Shown here one piece after another: positions 1 to 6,616 of a stretch of 14,889 nt of DNA. Every line of letters begins with the position of its first letter. The first letter of the stretch is position 1. The notes under the pieces were generated by a model. That model was given only the letters and a program-made list of their open reading frames with translations, searched no databases and was not told where the DNA came from. The position numbers were made by a program, and so were the translations under genes. Location of the stretch: positions 1-14,889 of the forward strand of contig JAUZEM010000284.1 of assembly GCA_030839005.1 (NCBI GenBank), written 5' to 3'. This DNA is from Actinomycetota bacterium. GTDB taxonomy: Bacteria; Actinomycetota; Acidimicrobiia; IMCC26256; PALSA-610.

Positions 1-1
1 T

Positions 2-382
2 GCGGCGGGCCTCTGCGGGATCGTCCTCCTTTTCGGCCTCTCTACGTTTTGGACCTACCAACCCTCGAACCTCCGTTGCCGCGGGTGCCCGGACTGGGCA
101 CAACAAGTGCAGCAGTGGCAAGACGGCCGCATCGGCCGGCTCGACATCTGGCCGTATCCGGACTGGAACATTCCGTTGGGCCGCCACCCGAGCGCGGCGC
201 ATGTTCAGGCGAGTGGTGGTACTCCGAGCCTTTCGCGGAACTCGTCGGTGGTGTTGGTGACCGGGAAAGGCTCGGCGGGAACCGGGAGTCCGAGCCGTTC
301 GCAGATCGGCCCCCATCCGTCTCCCGGCGACCACTCCATTAGCCGGTTGGCCGGCACTTCGGCGCGGACGCCGTCGTTGTGA
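2..382 (+). CDS. C-terminal end of a membrane protein (partial)
   Basis: The frame is open from the window edge to a TGA at 380-382. The first 15-17 residues (AAGLCGIVLLFGLSTFW) form a hydrophobic transmembrane-like segment. A polar, Trp-rich stretch follows with two close cysteines (CRGC), a WAQQVQQW patch and a DIWPYPDW motif. This resembles the extracytoplasmic tail of polytopic actinobacterial membrane proteins, such as glycosyltransferase-like ones that end in an IxP..W motif after the last helix; that comparison is from memory and is not a firm assignment. From about residue 68 on, the frame lies over the antisense of the convergent sulfotransferase-like gene and has low-complexity composition, so the last ~60 codons may not be a conserved part of the protein. 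The function cannot be named from this fragment. Confidence 0.5.
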   Translation, partial: AAGLCGIVLLFGLSTFWTYQPSNLRCRGCPDWAQQVQQWQDGRIGRLDIWPYPDWNIPLGRHPSAAHVQASGGTPSLSRNSSVVLVTGKGSAGTGSPSRSQIGPHPSPGDHSISRLAGTSARTPSL

Positions 383-825
383 CGCACGAATGCATCCATC
401 ATCGCGGTCGGGTCGTCGAAACGGTCGCTGAACCGGTCGCGCAGCAGTTTGCGGACTGCGTACATCCACGGTGCGACTTCGGGCGGCGTGTCGTCGAACG
501 TCAAGAAGATGGTGTTCGACGCGCTGCGATACCAGCCCTCGGGATCACGGACCGACAACAACACGACTGCGTCCGGGTTCGCCGCGGACAGCTCGCGCCA
601 GAACGAACCGCCCGGCCAGTCGACGATGGCCCGGTAGCGGGCCAGCATTGCGGACCAATCGACGGGACGGCCTTCGATCGCGTCGATCCACGCCGGGATC
701 TGGGTCGGGTCGCCGAGGATCTCGATCATGTGGTGACACGGCGCATCCAACAGCTGCTCCAGAGCGAGCTTGAGGGAATGGGTTCCGGTCCGGCCCACTC
801 CCGCACCGACAACTGCGAGTTCCAC
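205..825 (-). CDS. Sulfotransferase-like P-loop protein
   Basis: This is a 206-residue cytoplasmic protein. It has an N-terminal P-loop-like motif, VGAGVGRTGTHSLKLALEQL (residues 6-25), of the kind that binds the 5'-phosphosulfate side of PAPS in sulfotransferases. A second motif, VVLLSVRDPEGWYRSA (about 87-102, Arg93), matches the 3'-phosphate-binding region. Length and motif order fit the short bacterial 'sulfotransferase family protein' group of about 210 aa. Established family role: transfer of a sulfuryl group to a hydroxyl or amine; the acceptor is unknown here. The start is GTG at 825-823, with AAGGAG at 837-832 six bases upstream. The gene follows the PhyH-family gene by 40 bp on the same strand, so it is probably the last gene of a three-gene operon and may modify a hydroxyl made by the oxygenase (inference). 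Many members of this group have no proven sulfotransferase activity. Confidence 0.85.
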   Translation of the reverse strand: MELAVVGAGVGRTGTHSLKLALEQLLDAPCHHMIEILGDPTQIPAWIDAIEGRPVDWSAMLARYRAIVDWPGGSFWRELSAANPDAVVLLSVRDPEGWYRSASNTIFLTFDDTPPEVAPWMYAVRKLLRDRFSDRFDDPTAMMDAFVRHNDGVRAEVPANRLMEWSPGDGWGPICERLGLPVPAEPFPVTNTTDEFRERLGVPPLA

Positions 826-865
826 CCCGTACTCCTTCGCCTACCAGCCGTTGACCCACTGGAAA

Positions 866-1747
866 CTACAGCTCGCCGCGCGCGAGCAGTTCGACCGGAT
901 CCTGCATGCGGACCATGCCGAGGTAACCGCCCCCGCGAGGGATGCTGTCGTGCACTGCGTAGCCGAGCAGCTCTTGCGCGATGCGCGGCAGCCTGGCCGC
1001 GACCGCAGGCGGCGTCGAGAGATAGTTGTTCTCTTCGGTGCGCAACCAGCCGAGACAGTAACTGAGGTGAGCACCGCGTCGTTGCGTCTCGGTGGTGTTC
1101 GCCCCACCCGCGTGAATCGTTCCGCCGGTATAGACGACAGCTGAGCCGGCCGGCATCTCTGCGTAGGCGATCTGGTCGGGCGCCGGCGCGGCTCGCGTCA
1201 CCTGCTCGGCCGGCGACAGTTCCCGATCGGGCCAGCGGTGACTTCCCGGAACGACGCGGGTCGCGCCGTTGTCGCGCGTGAAGTCGACGAACGCGATCAC
1301 GGTCGCGAGCTGGAGCTCGGGCGCAGGTCGCGGGACGTCGCTCCAAACGGCCTCGTCGCGGTGAAGCCACTGCTCCTCCGAACCCGGACCGCGTTGCAGG
1401 AGATGCCCGAGATTGAGCTGGTAACGCGCGCACGACGGCGCCAAGATGCGATCGCACAGGGCGAGCAAAAGCGGATGACACATGATGTCGACCGCGAAGG
1501 TCGGCGAGAGGCCCGGCATACCCGCGACCTGCTTGGTGAACGGGCCGTGAAACGCCTGCATGATCGGGTTGAACAGTGCTTCGCCGGGATCGGCGGCCGT
1601 CACCGCCGCCTCGACCTCGGCGTTGACTCGCGCCACCACGTCGAGTGGGAGCAGGCCTTCGACGATGGCTGCACCGTCGCGCTGGATCGCCTCGCAGATC
1701 GAGTCGGAAAGGCTCTGCGCAGTGAATCGCTCGAGGCTGGCACTCAT
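866..1747 (-). CDS. Phytanoyl-CoA dioxygenase (PhyH) family Fe(II)/2-oxoglutarate oxygenase
   Basis: This 293-residue protein has a double-stranded beta-helix oxygenase core. The iron-binding facial triad is visible: HRD (His129 and Asp131) and a distal His212 in GGTIHAGGANTT. The family motif NGATRVVPGSH lies at 160-170, and an Arg pair at 223-224 (TQRRGAHLSY) is placed to bind 2-oxoglutarate. PhyH-family enzymes hydroxylate, and some halogenate, small organic substrates using O2 and 2-oxoglutarate. The HxD carboxylate is present, so hydroxylation rather than halogenation is expected. The substrate cannot be read from sequence. The ATG is preceded by an AGGGG ribosome site about 7 bp upstream. 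The gene starts 10 bp after the 56-aa ORF and ends 40 bp before the sulfotransferase-like gene, consistent with one transcript. Confidence 0.9.
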   Translation of the reverse strand: MSASLERFTAQSLSDSICEAIQRDGAAIVEGLLPLDVVARVNAEVEAAVTAADPGEALFNPIMQAFHGPFTKQVAGMPGLSPTFAVDIMCHPLLLALCDRILAPSCARYQLNLGHLLQRGPGSEEQWLHRDEAVWSDVPRPAPELQLATVIAFVDFTRDNGATRVVPGSHRWPDRELSPAEQVTRAAPAPDQIAYAEMPAGSAVVYTGGTIHAGGANTTETQRRGAHLSYCLGWLRTEENNYLSTPPAVAARLPRIAQELLGYAVHDSIPRGGGYLGMVRMQDPVELLARGEL

Positions 1748-1757
1748 GTCGGATCCC

Positions 1758-1928
1758 CTATGAGAGTCGCTTGCTCACGTCTTCGCCGGCGGCGATTTGG
1801 GCGGTGTAGTCGTCGAGCCGGCGCTGGAACTTTCCACTTTCCTGGCGGTCGGCGTCCTCGCGGGGGTAGGCGGGAATCTCGTAGTCCGGATCGACGGGTG
1901 GATGCTCCGCCACGGGCTTGCGTGCCAT
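1758..1928 (-). CDS. Small conserved-looking protein, 56 aa, function unknown
   Basis: A 56-residue ORF beginning MARKPVAEHPPVDPDYEIPA and ending in GEDVSKRLS, with its TAG 10 bp before the PhyH-family gene. I do not recognise the family. It is charged, has no Cys or Trp, no signal peptide and no membrane segment. The first half is rich in Pro and acidic residues; the second half (about 28-56) could form an amphipathic helix. Roughly three quarters of codons end in G or C, unlike a random reading frame, and the tight spacing to the next gene supports real coding. The ATG at 1928 is the simplest start. A GTG lies immediately before it, further GTG codons lie upstream, and no strong ribosome site decides between them. 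It may be a partner or regulator of the oxygenase (inference only). Confidence 0.6.
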   Translation of the reverse strand: MARKPVAEHPPVDPDYEIPAYPREDADRQESGKFQRRLDDYTAQIAAGEDVSKRLS

Positions 1929-2023
1929 CACGGTAGCGATCACCGGCGCGAGTCGGTCGGCCTTCTCGCGCTGATGCCGCCAAACGGCCACGACGGATCG
2001 AGCGGTTGAGGATTGGTGTCGAG

Positions 2024-2039
2024 TGTGACCGATGACACA
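2024..2039. promoter_or_regulatory. CRP-like (cAMP receptor protein) operator
   Basis: The sequence TGTGACCGATGACACA matches the CRP/Crp consensus TGTGA-N6-TCACA at 9 of 10 fixed positions, with half-sites TGTGA and ACACA. It directly abuts the predicted -35 of the adenylate cyclase gene and is centred about 43.5 bp before the predicted start of transcription, close to a class II activator position. It also lies about 96 bp upstream of the divergent 56-aa ORF. No CRP gene is in the window, so the regulator is inferred. Confidence 0.45.
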
Positions 2040-2075
2040 GTGACGGCCGTTTGCGCCGGTCGTACGCTTCGGGCG
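2040..2075 (+). promoter_or_regulatory. Leaderless promoter of the adenylate cyclase gene
   Basis: A -35-like GTGACG (2040-2045) and a -10-like TACGCT (2063-2068, TANNNT type) are separated by 17 bp. Counting 7 bp on from the -10 puts +1 at 2075, the G of the GTG start codon, so the mRNA would have no 5' leader. Leaderless starts with this spacing are common in actinobacteria. The same 12-mer TACGCTTCGGGC precedes the aminopeptidase gene at 9352-9363. Confidence 0.5.
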
Positions 2076-3586
2076 TGAGCAACAAGACCTGGGTCGATCG
2101 AAAGCGGCTGGACTGGCGGCTGGGTGCGATTTGCACGGCCGCGAATCTCGCCGGCGCGGTCTTCGTGTTCGTGTATCTGATCGCGATCGCGCCCGGCGAG
2201 CGACTGCGACACGGGTCGGGACCCGACGTGATCGCGTTCTCGGTCTTCGCGCTGTGCGCCTTCCCCTTGGAGGGATGGTGGTCGCAGGTGAGTTGGAACC
2301 GCGCGCTCGGTTGGCTGTCGGACCGTCGGACGCCGAGCGCGAGCGAGCGGGATGCCACACTGCGGCTCCCGATGCGCGAAGCGGCGCGCTCGAGCGTGGC
2401 CTGGGCCGTCGCCGCCGTATTCTTCGCGTTGTTCAGCGTTGTCGTCGACGGCATCGGCGGTCAGGCGATCCGAGTCGCGTTGACGATCGTCGACGGAGGT
2501 CTGATCACCTCCGCAGTCGTGTTCTTGCTCTTCGAGCGGGCGCTTCGGCCGGTCTTCGCGCACGCGCTGGGCGGCGAGTCTTCCCGGGAGGTCGCGAGCA
2601 TCGGGGTCCGGCCTCGATTGCTGCTGGCCTGGGCACTGGGGTCGGCGGTTCCGCTGTTCGGGCTCGCCGCGCTTCCGTATGCGGCCACGCACGCGGCGGT
2701 GCATCGCAACATCGGCGGCGCGGTCTTGGCGCTCTCCCTCGTGGGGCTCGCGGTCGGGTTGCTCATGACCATGGTGACCGCGCGCTCGGTTGCCGACCCG
2801 CTCACGACGCTGCGCGAAGCGATGGTCAGGATCGGTGACGGGCAACTCGACGTGACGGTTCCCGTCGACGACGGCGGCGAGGTCGGTCTGCTCCAACACG
2901 GTGTGAATCAGATGGTCGCCGGGCTGCGGGAGCGCCACCGGCTCGCGGACCTGTTCGGCCGCCAAGTCGGTCCCGAGGTCGCGCGGCTCGCGCTCGAGCA
3001 AGGCAGCGGTCTGAGCAGTGAGCAGCGATCCGCAACCGCGATGTTCGTCGACCTCGTCGGTTCCACGGCGCTCGCCGAGGTGCTCTCGCCGTATCAGGTC
3101 GTCGAGACCCTCAACGCGTTGTTTCACGCAGTGACGGGCGCGGTCGGAGCCGAGGGCGGTTGGGTGAACAAGTTCCAGGGCGACGGTGCGCTGTGCGTCT
3201 TCGGCGCGCCGGCCGCGCAGCCGGATCACGCCGCCCGCGCGCTACGCGCGGCGCGGTCGCTCCGCGTACGACTCGGGCAACTCGCCGTCGTCCACCCGGG
3301 TATCGACGCCGCGATCGGCATCTCGTCGGGCACGGTCGTCGCCGGAAATGTCGGCACCGAACAGCGCTACGAATACACGATCATCGGCGGGCCGGTAAAC
3401 GAAGCTGCGCGTCTGACCGATCTGGCCAAGGCCCAACCGGGACGCATCGTCGCCTCGATCGCCAGCATCCAGCGAGCGGGCGACGAAGCGGTGCACTGGG
3501 CCTCGATCGGCAGCGTCGGGCTGCGTGGTCAATCCGCACCAACAGCTATCTACGAGCCGGTATCCGTCGACCAGCGAGTCCTGTAG
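2075..3586 (+). CDS. Membrane-bound class III adenylate cyclase with HAMP domain
   Basis: A 503-residue protein from the GTG at 2075. The frame is open upstream to a TTG at 2051, but the promoter overlaps that stretch. About six hydrophobic segments (roughly 18-38, 52-70, 107-125, 132-153, 181-203, 212-235) lead into a HAMP linker (about 236-290) and a C-terminal cyclase domain (about 318-495). Catalytic residues are visible: metal-binding Asp326 (FVDLVGST) and Asp370 (NKFQGDG), purine-specifying Lys366, and transition-state Asn442 and Arg446 (PVNEAAR). The second specificity position, seven residues before Asn442, is Thr435 rather than Asp, as in class IIIb cyclases. The layout matches mycobacterial Rv3645 and Rv1318c-Rv1320c type enzymes. 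It should make cAMP at the inner face of the membrane, with activity set by its membrane part through HAMP. It is divergent from the PhyH operon across a 146-bp control region. Confidence 0.92.
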   Translation: MSNKTWVDRKRLDWRLGAICTAANLAGAVFVFVYLIAIAPGERLRHGSGPDVIAFSVFALCAFPLEGWWSQVSWNRALGWLSDRRTPSASERDATLRLPMREAARSSVAWAVAAVFFALFSVVVDGIGGQAIRVALTIVDGGLITSAVVFLLFERALRPVFAHALGGESSREVASIGVRPRLLLAWALGSAVPLFGLAALPYAATHAAVHRNIGGAVLALSLVGLAVGLLMTMVTARSVADPLTTLREAMVRIGDGQLDVTVPVDDGGEVGLLQHGVNQMVAGLRERHRLADLFGRQVGPEVARLALEQGSGLSSEQRSATAMFVDLVGSTALAEVLSPYQVVETLNALFHAVTGAVGAEGGWVNKFQGDGALCVFGAPAAQPDHAARALRAARSLRVRLGQLAVVHPGIDAAIGISSGTVVAGNVGTEQRYEYTIIGGPVNEAARLTDLAKAQPGRIVASIASIQRAGDEAVHWASIGSVGLRGQSAPTAIYEPVSVDQRVL

Positions 3587-3593
3587 CGCGGAG

Positions 3594-3630
3594 CGAGAGC
3601 CGGCGAGAGCCGGCGAGAGCCGGCGAGAGC
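3594..3630 (+). repeat. 10-bp tandem repeat, 3.7 copies, able to form GNRA-capped hairpins
   Basis: The decamer CGGCGAGAGC is repeated without change at 3601-3610, 3611-3620 and 3621-3630, with a partial copy before it (CGAGAGC, 3594-3600), starting 7 bp after the cyclase stop codon. Each junction makes the self-complementary GCCGGC (3599-3604, 3609-3614, 3619-3624) separated by GAGA. In RNA, neighbouring copies would therefore pair as a 6-bp stem with a GAGA (GNRA-type) tetraloop in either of two registers. It could act as a terminator or 3'-end stabiliser for the cyclase mRNA; there is no good U tract (only CCCTTTCC downstream). Confidence 0.8.
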
Positions 3631-3686
3631 CCTTTCCACCGGCGGGTATGCGCCACCGGGCCCGGGCGGAACCGCGTCGACCGAAC

Positions 3687-3692
3687 TAGCGT
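3687..3692 (+). promoter_or_regulatory. Possible -10 element for the amidase operon
   Basis: TAGCGT fits TANNNT and would start transcription near 3699, giving a leader of about 30 nt that includes a GGGGAG ribosome site (3712-3717) before the ATG at 3729. No convincing -35 hexamer is visible at the right distance. Confidence 0.25.
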
Positions 3693-3728
3693 CACGGCGA
3701 CACCCGCAACCGGGGAGCCACAACACTC

Positions 3729-5159
3729 ATGACGGATCTTGCTGCTCTCGACGCGACCGCGCAGGCCCAGCTCGTGCACAACGGCGACGCGTCGGCCGCG
3801 GAGCTCGTCGACGCCGCCATAGGTCGCATCGAGAAGCTCAACGGCGAGCTGAACGCCGTCATCCATCCGCTGTTCGATCGCGCGCACGCGCTCGTGCAGA
3901 GCGGAGTGCCGCAAGGGCCGTTCTCCGGGGTACCGATCGTCATCAAGGATCTCGACGGAACCCTCGCCGGCGCGCCGTATCACGCCGGCAACAAGGCCCT
4001 GAAGGCGGCGAAGCATGTTGCCACCACGACCAGCTACCTCTTCGAGAAGCTCGAGCGCGCCGGCTTCGTGATCGTCGGCAAGACCAACACGCCGGAGTTC
4101 GGTCTGATGCCGACCGCGGAGCCGCAGGCCTACGGGCCGACGCACAACCCCTGGGATCTCGCGCACAGCGCCGGCGGTTCGAGCGGTGGTTCGGCCGCGG
4201 CCGTCGCGAGCGGAATGGTGCCGCTCGGCCATGCCGGTGACGGCGGCGGTTCGATCCGTATCCCCGCGAGCATGTGCGGACTGTTCGGGTTGAAGCCGGC
4301 GCGCGGTCGCGTGTCGCTCGGACCGGCCGAGCACGAAGCCTGGCACGGGCTGGTGATGCGCCACGTCGTGACGCGCAGTGTGCGCGACAGCGCGGCGGTC
4401 CTCGACGTGCTCGAGGGGTACATGAGGGGCGATTGGTATTCGGCACCGCCGCCCGCGCGCTCCTACGTCGACGAGGTCGGGGCGGATCCGGGCCGGCTGC
4501 GGATCGGTATGCGCCGGAGTGCGCCCCTCGGTCTTGCTGCGGTCGACCCGGAGTGCGTCGCCGCGGTCGACGACACCGCGCGGTTGTTGGAGTCGCTCGG
4601 CCATTCGGTCGTCGAGGCCGCGCCCGAGGCCCTCGACGACGGGACGCTGCTCGAGACGTTCGGCACGGTGATGCTCGCGTCGTTGCGCGCCGACATGGCC
4701 GACGTCGAGGACGCGATCGGTCGCCCGGTGACGCCCGACGACATGGAGCCGGCTACATGGGCCAGCTTCGAGGCCGGCGGGGCGATCGACGCCGGGAGCT
4801 ACTTGCGGGCGCTCACGAGGATGCAGGCGTGGGCCCGACGCGCGATCGCGTGGTGGTTCGACGGCGGGTTCGACCTGGTGCTCACGCCCACGTGCGCCGA
4901 GCCGCCGCCGGTGCTCGGCGACCTCACCGATCCCGAGACGGGCGGCTCTCGCCTCCTGCCCTTCGTGCTGTTCACCGCGCCGTTCAATGTCACCGGCCAG
5001 CCCGCGATGTCGGTCCCGCTCGCCACGTCGGCGTCGGGCCTCCCGCTGGGCGTCCAGCTCGTCGGTGCGCCGTACCGCGAGGATGTCCTGATCCGGGTGG
5101 CCGCGCAGCTCGAACAAGCAAGACCATGGGCGGACCGCCGTCCCCCCGTGCACGCGTAG
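3729..5159 (+). CDS. Amidase signature family hydrolase (first of a tandem pair)
   Basis: A 476-residue soluble enzyme of the amidase signature family. The Ser-cisSer-Lys triad is readable: Lys73 (IVIKDLDG), cis-Ser151 in AGGSSGGSAAAVASG, and nucleophile Ser175 in GDGGGSIRIPAS. Family enzymes hydrolyse carboxamides, and some esters, through an acyl-enzyme. The substrate here is unknown. It is not expected to be GatA, because no gatB or gatC is nearby and the closest visible relative is the neighbouring amidase. The ATG at 3729 is the first start after the intergenic repeat region; GGGGAG lies 11 bp upstream, a slightly long spacing. The next amidase begins 23 bp after the TAG. The two proteins share nearly the same N-terminus (DATAQA.LV), catalytic core and C-terminus (RPW.DR.PPVHA), so they arose by tandem duplication. 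The C-terminal half (about 200-420) is the diverged, substrate-facing part. Confidence 0.92.
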   Translation: MTDLAALDATAQAQLVHNGDASAAELVDAAIGRIEKLNGELNAVIHPLFDRAHALVQSGVPQGPFSGVPIVIKDLDGTLAGAPYHAGNKALKAAKHVATTTSYLFEKLERAGFVIVGKTNTPEFGLMPTAEPQAYGPTHNPWDLAHSAGGSSGGSAAAVASGMVPLGHAGDGGGSIRIPASMCGLFGLKPARGRVSLGPAEHEAWHGLVMRHVVTRSVRDSAAVLDVLEGYMRGDWYSAPPPARSYVDEVGADPGRLRIGMRRSAPLGLAAVDPECVAAVDDTARLLESLGHSVVEAAPEALDDGTLLETFGTVMLASLRADMADVEDAIGRPVTPDDMEPATWASFEAGGAIDAGSYLRALTRMQAWARRAIAWWFDGGFDLVLTPTCAEPPPVLGDLTDPETGGSRLLPFVLFTAPFNVTGQPAMSVPLATSASGLPLGVQLVGAPYREDVLIRVAAQLEQARPWADRRPPVHA

Positions 5160-5170
5160 CGATCTCGCCA

Positions 5171-5176
5171 AGGGAG
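5171..5176 (+). promoter_or_regulatory. Ribosome binding site fixing the second amidase start
   Basis: AGGGAG lies six bases before the ATG at 5183. It decides the start, because the reading frame stays open far upstream (to about 4274) through sequence that belongs to the first amidase in another frame. Confidence 0.7.
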
Positions 5177-5182
5177 CCGGAC

Positions 5183-6616
5183 ATGGCCGACACGTTCCTT
5201 GATGCGACCGCGCAGGCCGAGCTCGTTCGCACCGGCGAGGCCTCGGCGCGGGAGCTGGTCGACGACGCGATCGCGCGCGTCGAGAAGCTGAATCCCGAGC
5301 TGAACGCGGTGATCCATCCGCGCTTCGATCGCGCCCGCGAAGATGCGCGCGGCACGTTGCCCGACGGTCCGTTCCGGGGCGTCCCGCTGGTGGTCAAGGA
5401 CCTGCTCGCGGGAATCGAAGGTGATCCTCACCACGAGGGCATGAAGTTCCTGCGCGACGCCGGCTACCGCGCCGATCACACCGACGCGCTGGCGCAGCGC
5501 TATCTCGACTCGGGCTTCGTCTGCATCGGCCGAACCAACACGCCCGAGCTCGGCATCGTGCCCACAACCGAGCCGGAGGCCTACGGCCCGACGCGCAATC
5601 CGTGGGACACGAGCCGCACGACCGGAGGGTCGAGCGGCGGTTCGGCCGCCGCGGTCGCGAGCGGGATGGTGGCGGTCGCACACGCGAACGACGGCGGCGG
5701 ATCGATTCGCATCCCTGCAAGCTGCTGCGGCCTCGTCGGTCTCAAGCCATCGCGCGGTCGAACGTCGCTCATGCCCGACTACAGCGTGGTCGACGACCTG
5801 TTGACCGTGGAGCTCTGCGTCACGAAGACCGTACGCGACACCGCGGGCGTCCTCGACGCGCTGCAGGGCGCAGCGCTCGGCGACACCGTACGCGCGCCCG
5901 CGCCCGATCGTTCCTACCGCCAAGAAGTCGGTGCGTCGCCGGGAAAGCTGCGCATCGGGCTCCTGACGCACAATCCACTCGACACGGGCGAGATCCATCC
6001 CGACTGTGTCACCGCGGCGCGCGAAACGGCGCAGCTCCTGGAGTCGCTCGGACACACCGTGGAGGAGACGTTCCCGTCCGCACTGGTCGATCCGACGCTC
6101 CTCGGTCACTTCACGACCCTGTGGGCAACGACGCTCGTGTACAACCTGCGGTACTGGGAGCGGAAGGTCGGCCGCGAGATCACGCCGGCCGACGTCGAGC
6201 CGCTGACGTGGTCGCTGGGAGAGCTCGGCCGCTCGATCACCGCGCCCGATTACGTCGACGCGCAGCATGCCGTGCTCGAGCTCGGACGCAAGGTCGAGGA
6301 GTGGTACGCGTCGGGCTACGACCTGCTGCTGACGCCGACCCTCGGCGAGCCGCCCGTGGAGCTGGGCACGTTCAGCACGCCCGACGAGCCGTTGCTCGGA
6401 TTCATGCGCGCCGCGACCTTCGTGCCGTACACCCCGCTCGCGAACATGACCGGCGAGCCCGCCATCTCCCTGCCGTTGTACTGGAACGCCGACAGCTTGC
6501 CGATCGGCGTCCAGCTGATGGCTGCGTACGGCCGAGAAGACGTCTTGCTCCGAGTCGCCGCGCAGCTCGAGCACGCGCGTCCCTGGGTCGATCGCCTGCC
6601 ACCCGTTCATGCGTGA
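5183..6616 (+). CDS. Amidase signature family hydrolase (second of a tandem pair)
   Basis: A 477-residue amidase-family protein from the ATG at 5183. The catalytic triad is intact: Lys72 (VVKDLLAG), cis-Ser150 (TGGSSGGSAAAVASG) and nucleophile Ser174 (NDGGGSIRIPAS). It is clearly a paralogue of the preceding enzyme, being collinear over the whole length with near-identical core motifs, yet it differs in the substrate-side region (about 200-440), where it has VYNLRYWERKVG and a C-terminal FVPYTPLANMTGEPAIS segment. The pair may accept different amides or act on successive intermediates (inference). Its end is unusual: the TGA (6614-6616) is overlapped by the ATG of the AtuA-family gene at 6609 (ATGCGTGA), which implies translational coupling. 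No signal peptide is seen, so it should be cytoplasmic. Confidence 0.92.
   Translation: MADTFLDATAQAELVRTGEASARELVDDAIARVEKLNPELNAVIHPRFDRAREDARGTLPDGPFRGVPLVVKDLLAGIEGDPHHEGMKFLRDAGYRADHTDALAQRYLDSGFVCIGRTNTPELGIVPTTEPEAYGPTRNPWDTSRTTGGSSGGSAAAVASGMVAVAHANDGGGSIRIPASCCGLVGLKPSRGRTSLMPDYSVVDDLLTVELCVTKTVRDTAGVLDALQGAALGDTVRAPAPDRSYRQEVGASPGKLRIGLLTHNPLDTGEIHPDCVTAARETAQLLESLGHTVEETFPSALVDPTLLGHFTTLWATTLVYNLRYWERKVGREITPADVEPLTWSLGELGRSITAPDYVDAQHAVLELGRKVEEWYASGYDLLLTPTLGEPPVELGTFSTPDEPLLGFMRAATFVPYTPLANMTGEPAISLPLYWNADSLPIGVQLMAAYGREDVLLRVAAQLEHARPWVDRLPPVHA

Noticed and set aside
1929..2360. Upstream extension of the 56-aa ORF to about 200 aa
   Set aside because: The extension runs through the divergent promoter and antisense to the cyclase N-terminus; composition becomes Arg/Ser/Thr-rich and loses the codon pattern of the short ORF.
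3656..3665. Perfect palindrome CCGGGCCCGG as an operator or terminator
   Set aside because: A 10-bp GC palindrome is expected by chance in DNA this GC-rich, it has no loop, and it sits in no meaningful position relative to the promoter.
3546..5171. Long minus-strand ORF (541 codons) opposite the first amidase, and a 603-codon one opposite the second
   Set aside because: Arg/Gly/Asp-rich composition with no recognisable motif; they arise because the high-GC third position of the real amidase genes removes stops on the opposite strand. The plus-strand frames carry complete catalytic motifs.
4274..5182. Extending the second amidase upstream to 4274 as one 780-aa protein
   Set aside because: The extra part is the +1-type shadow of the first amidase, Arg-rich and motif-free. 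AGGGAG before ATG 5183 and alignment with the first amidase fix the start.
3729..6616. Amidases as GatA subunits of the glutamyl-tRNA amidotransferase
   Set aside because: No gatB or gatC neighbours, two adjacent copies, and the general amidase signature is equally compatible with stand-alone amidases.
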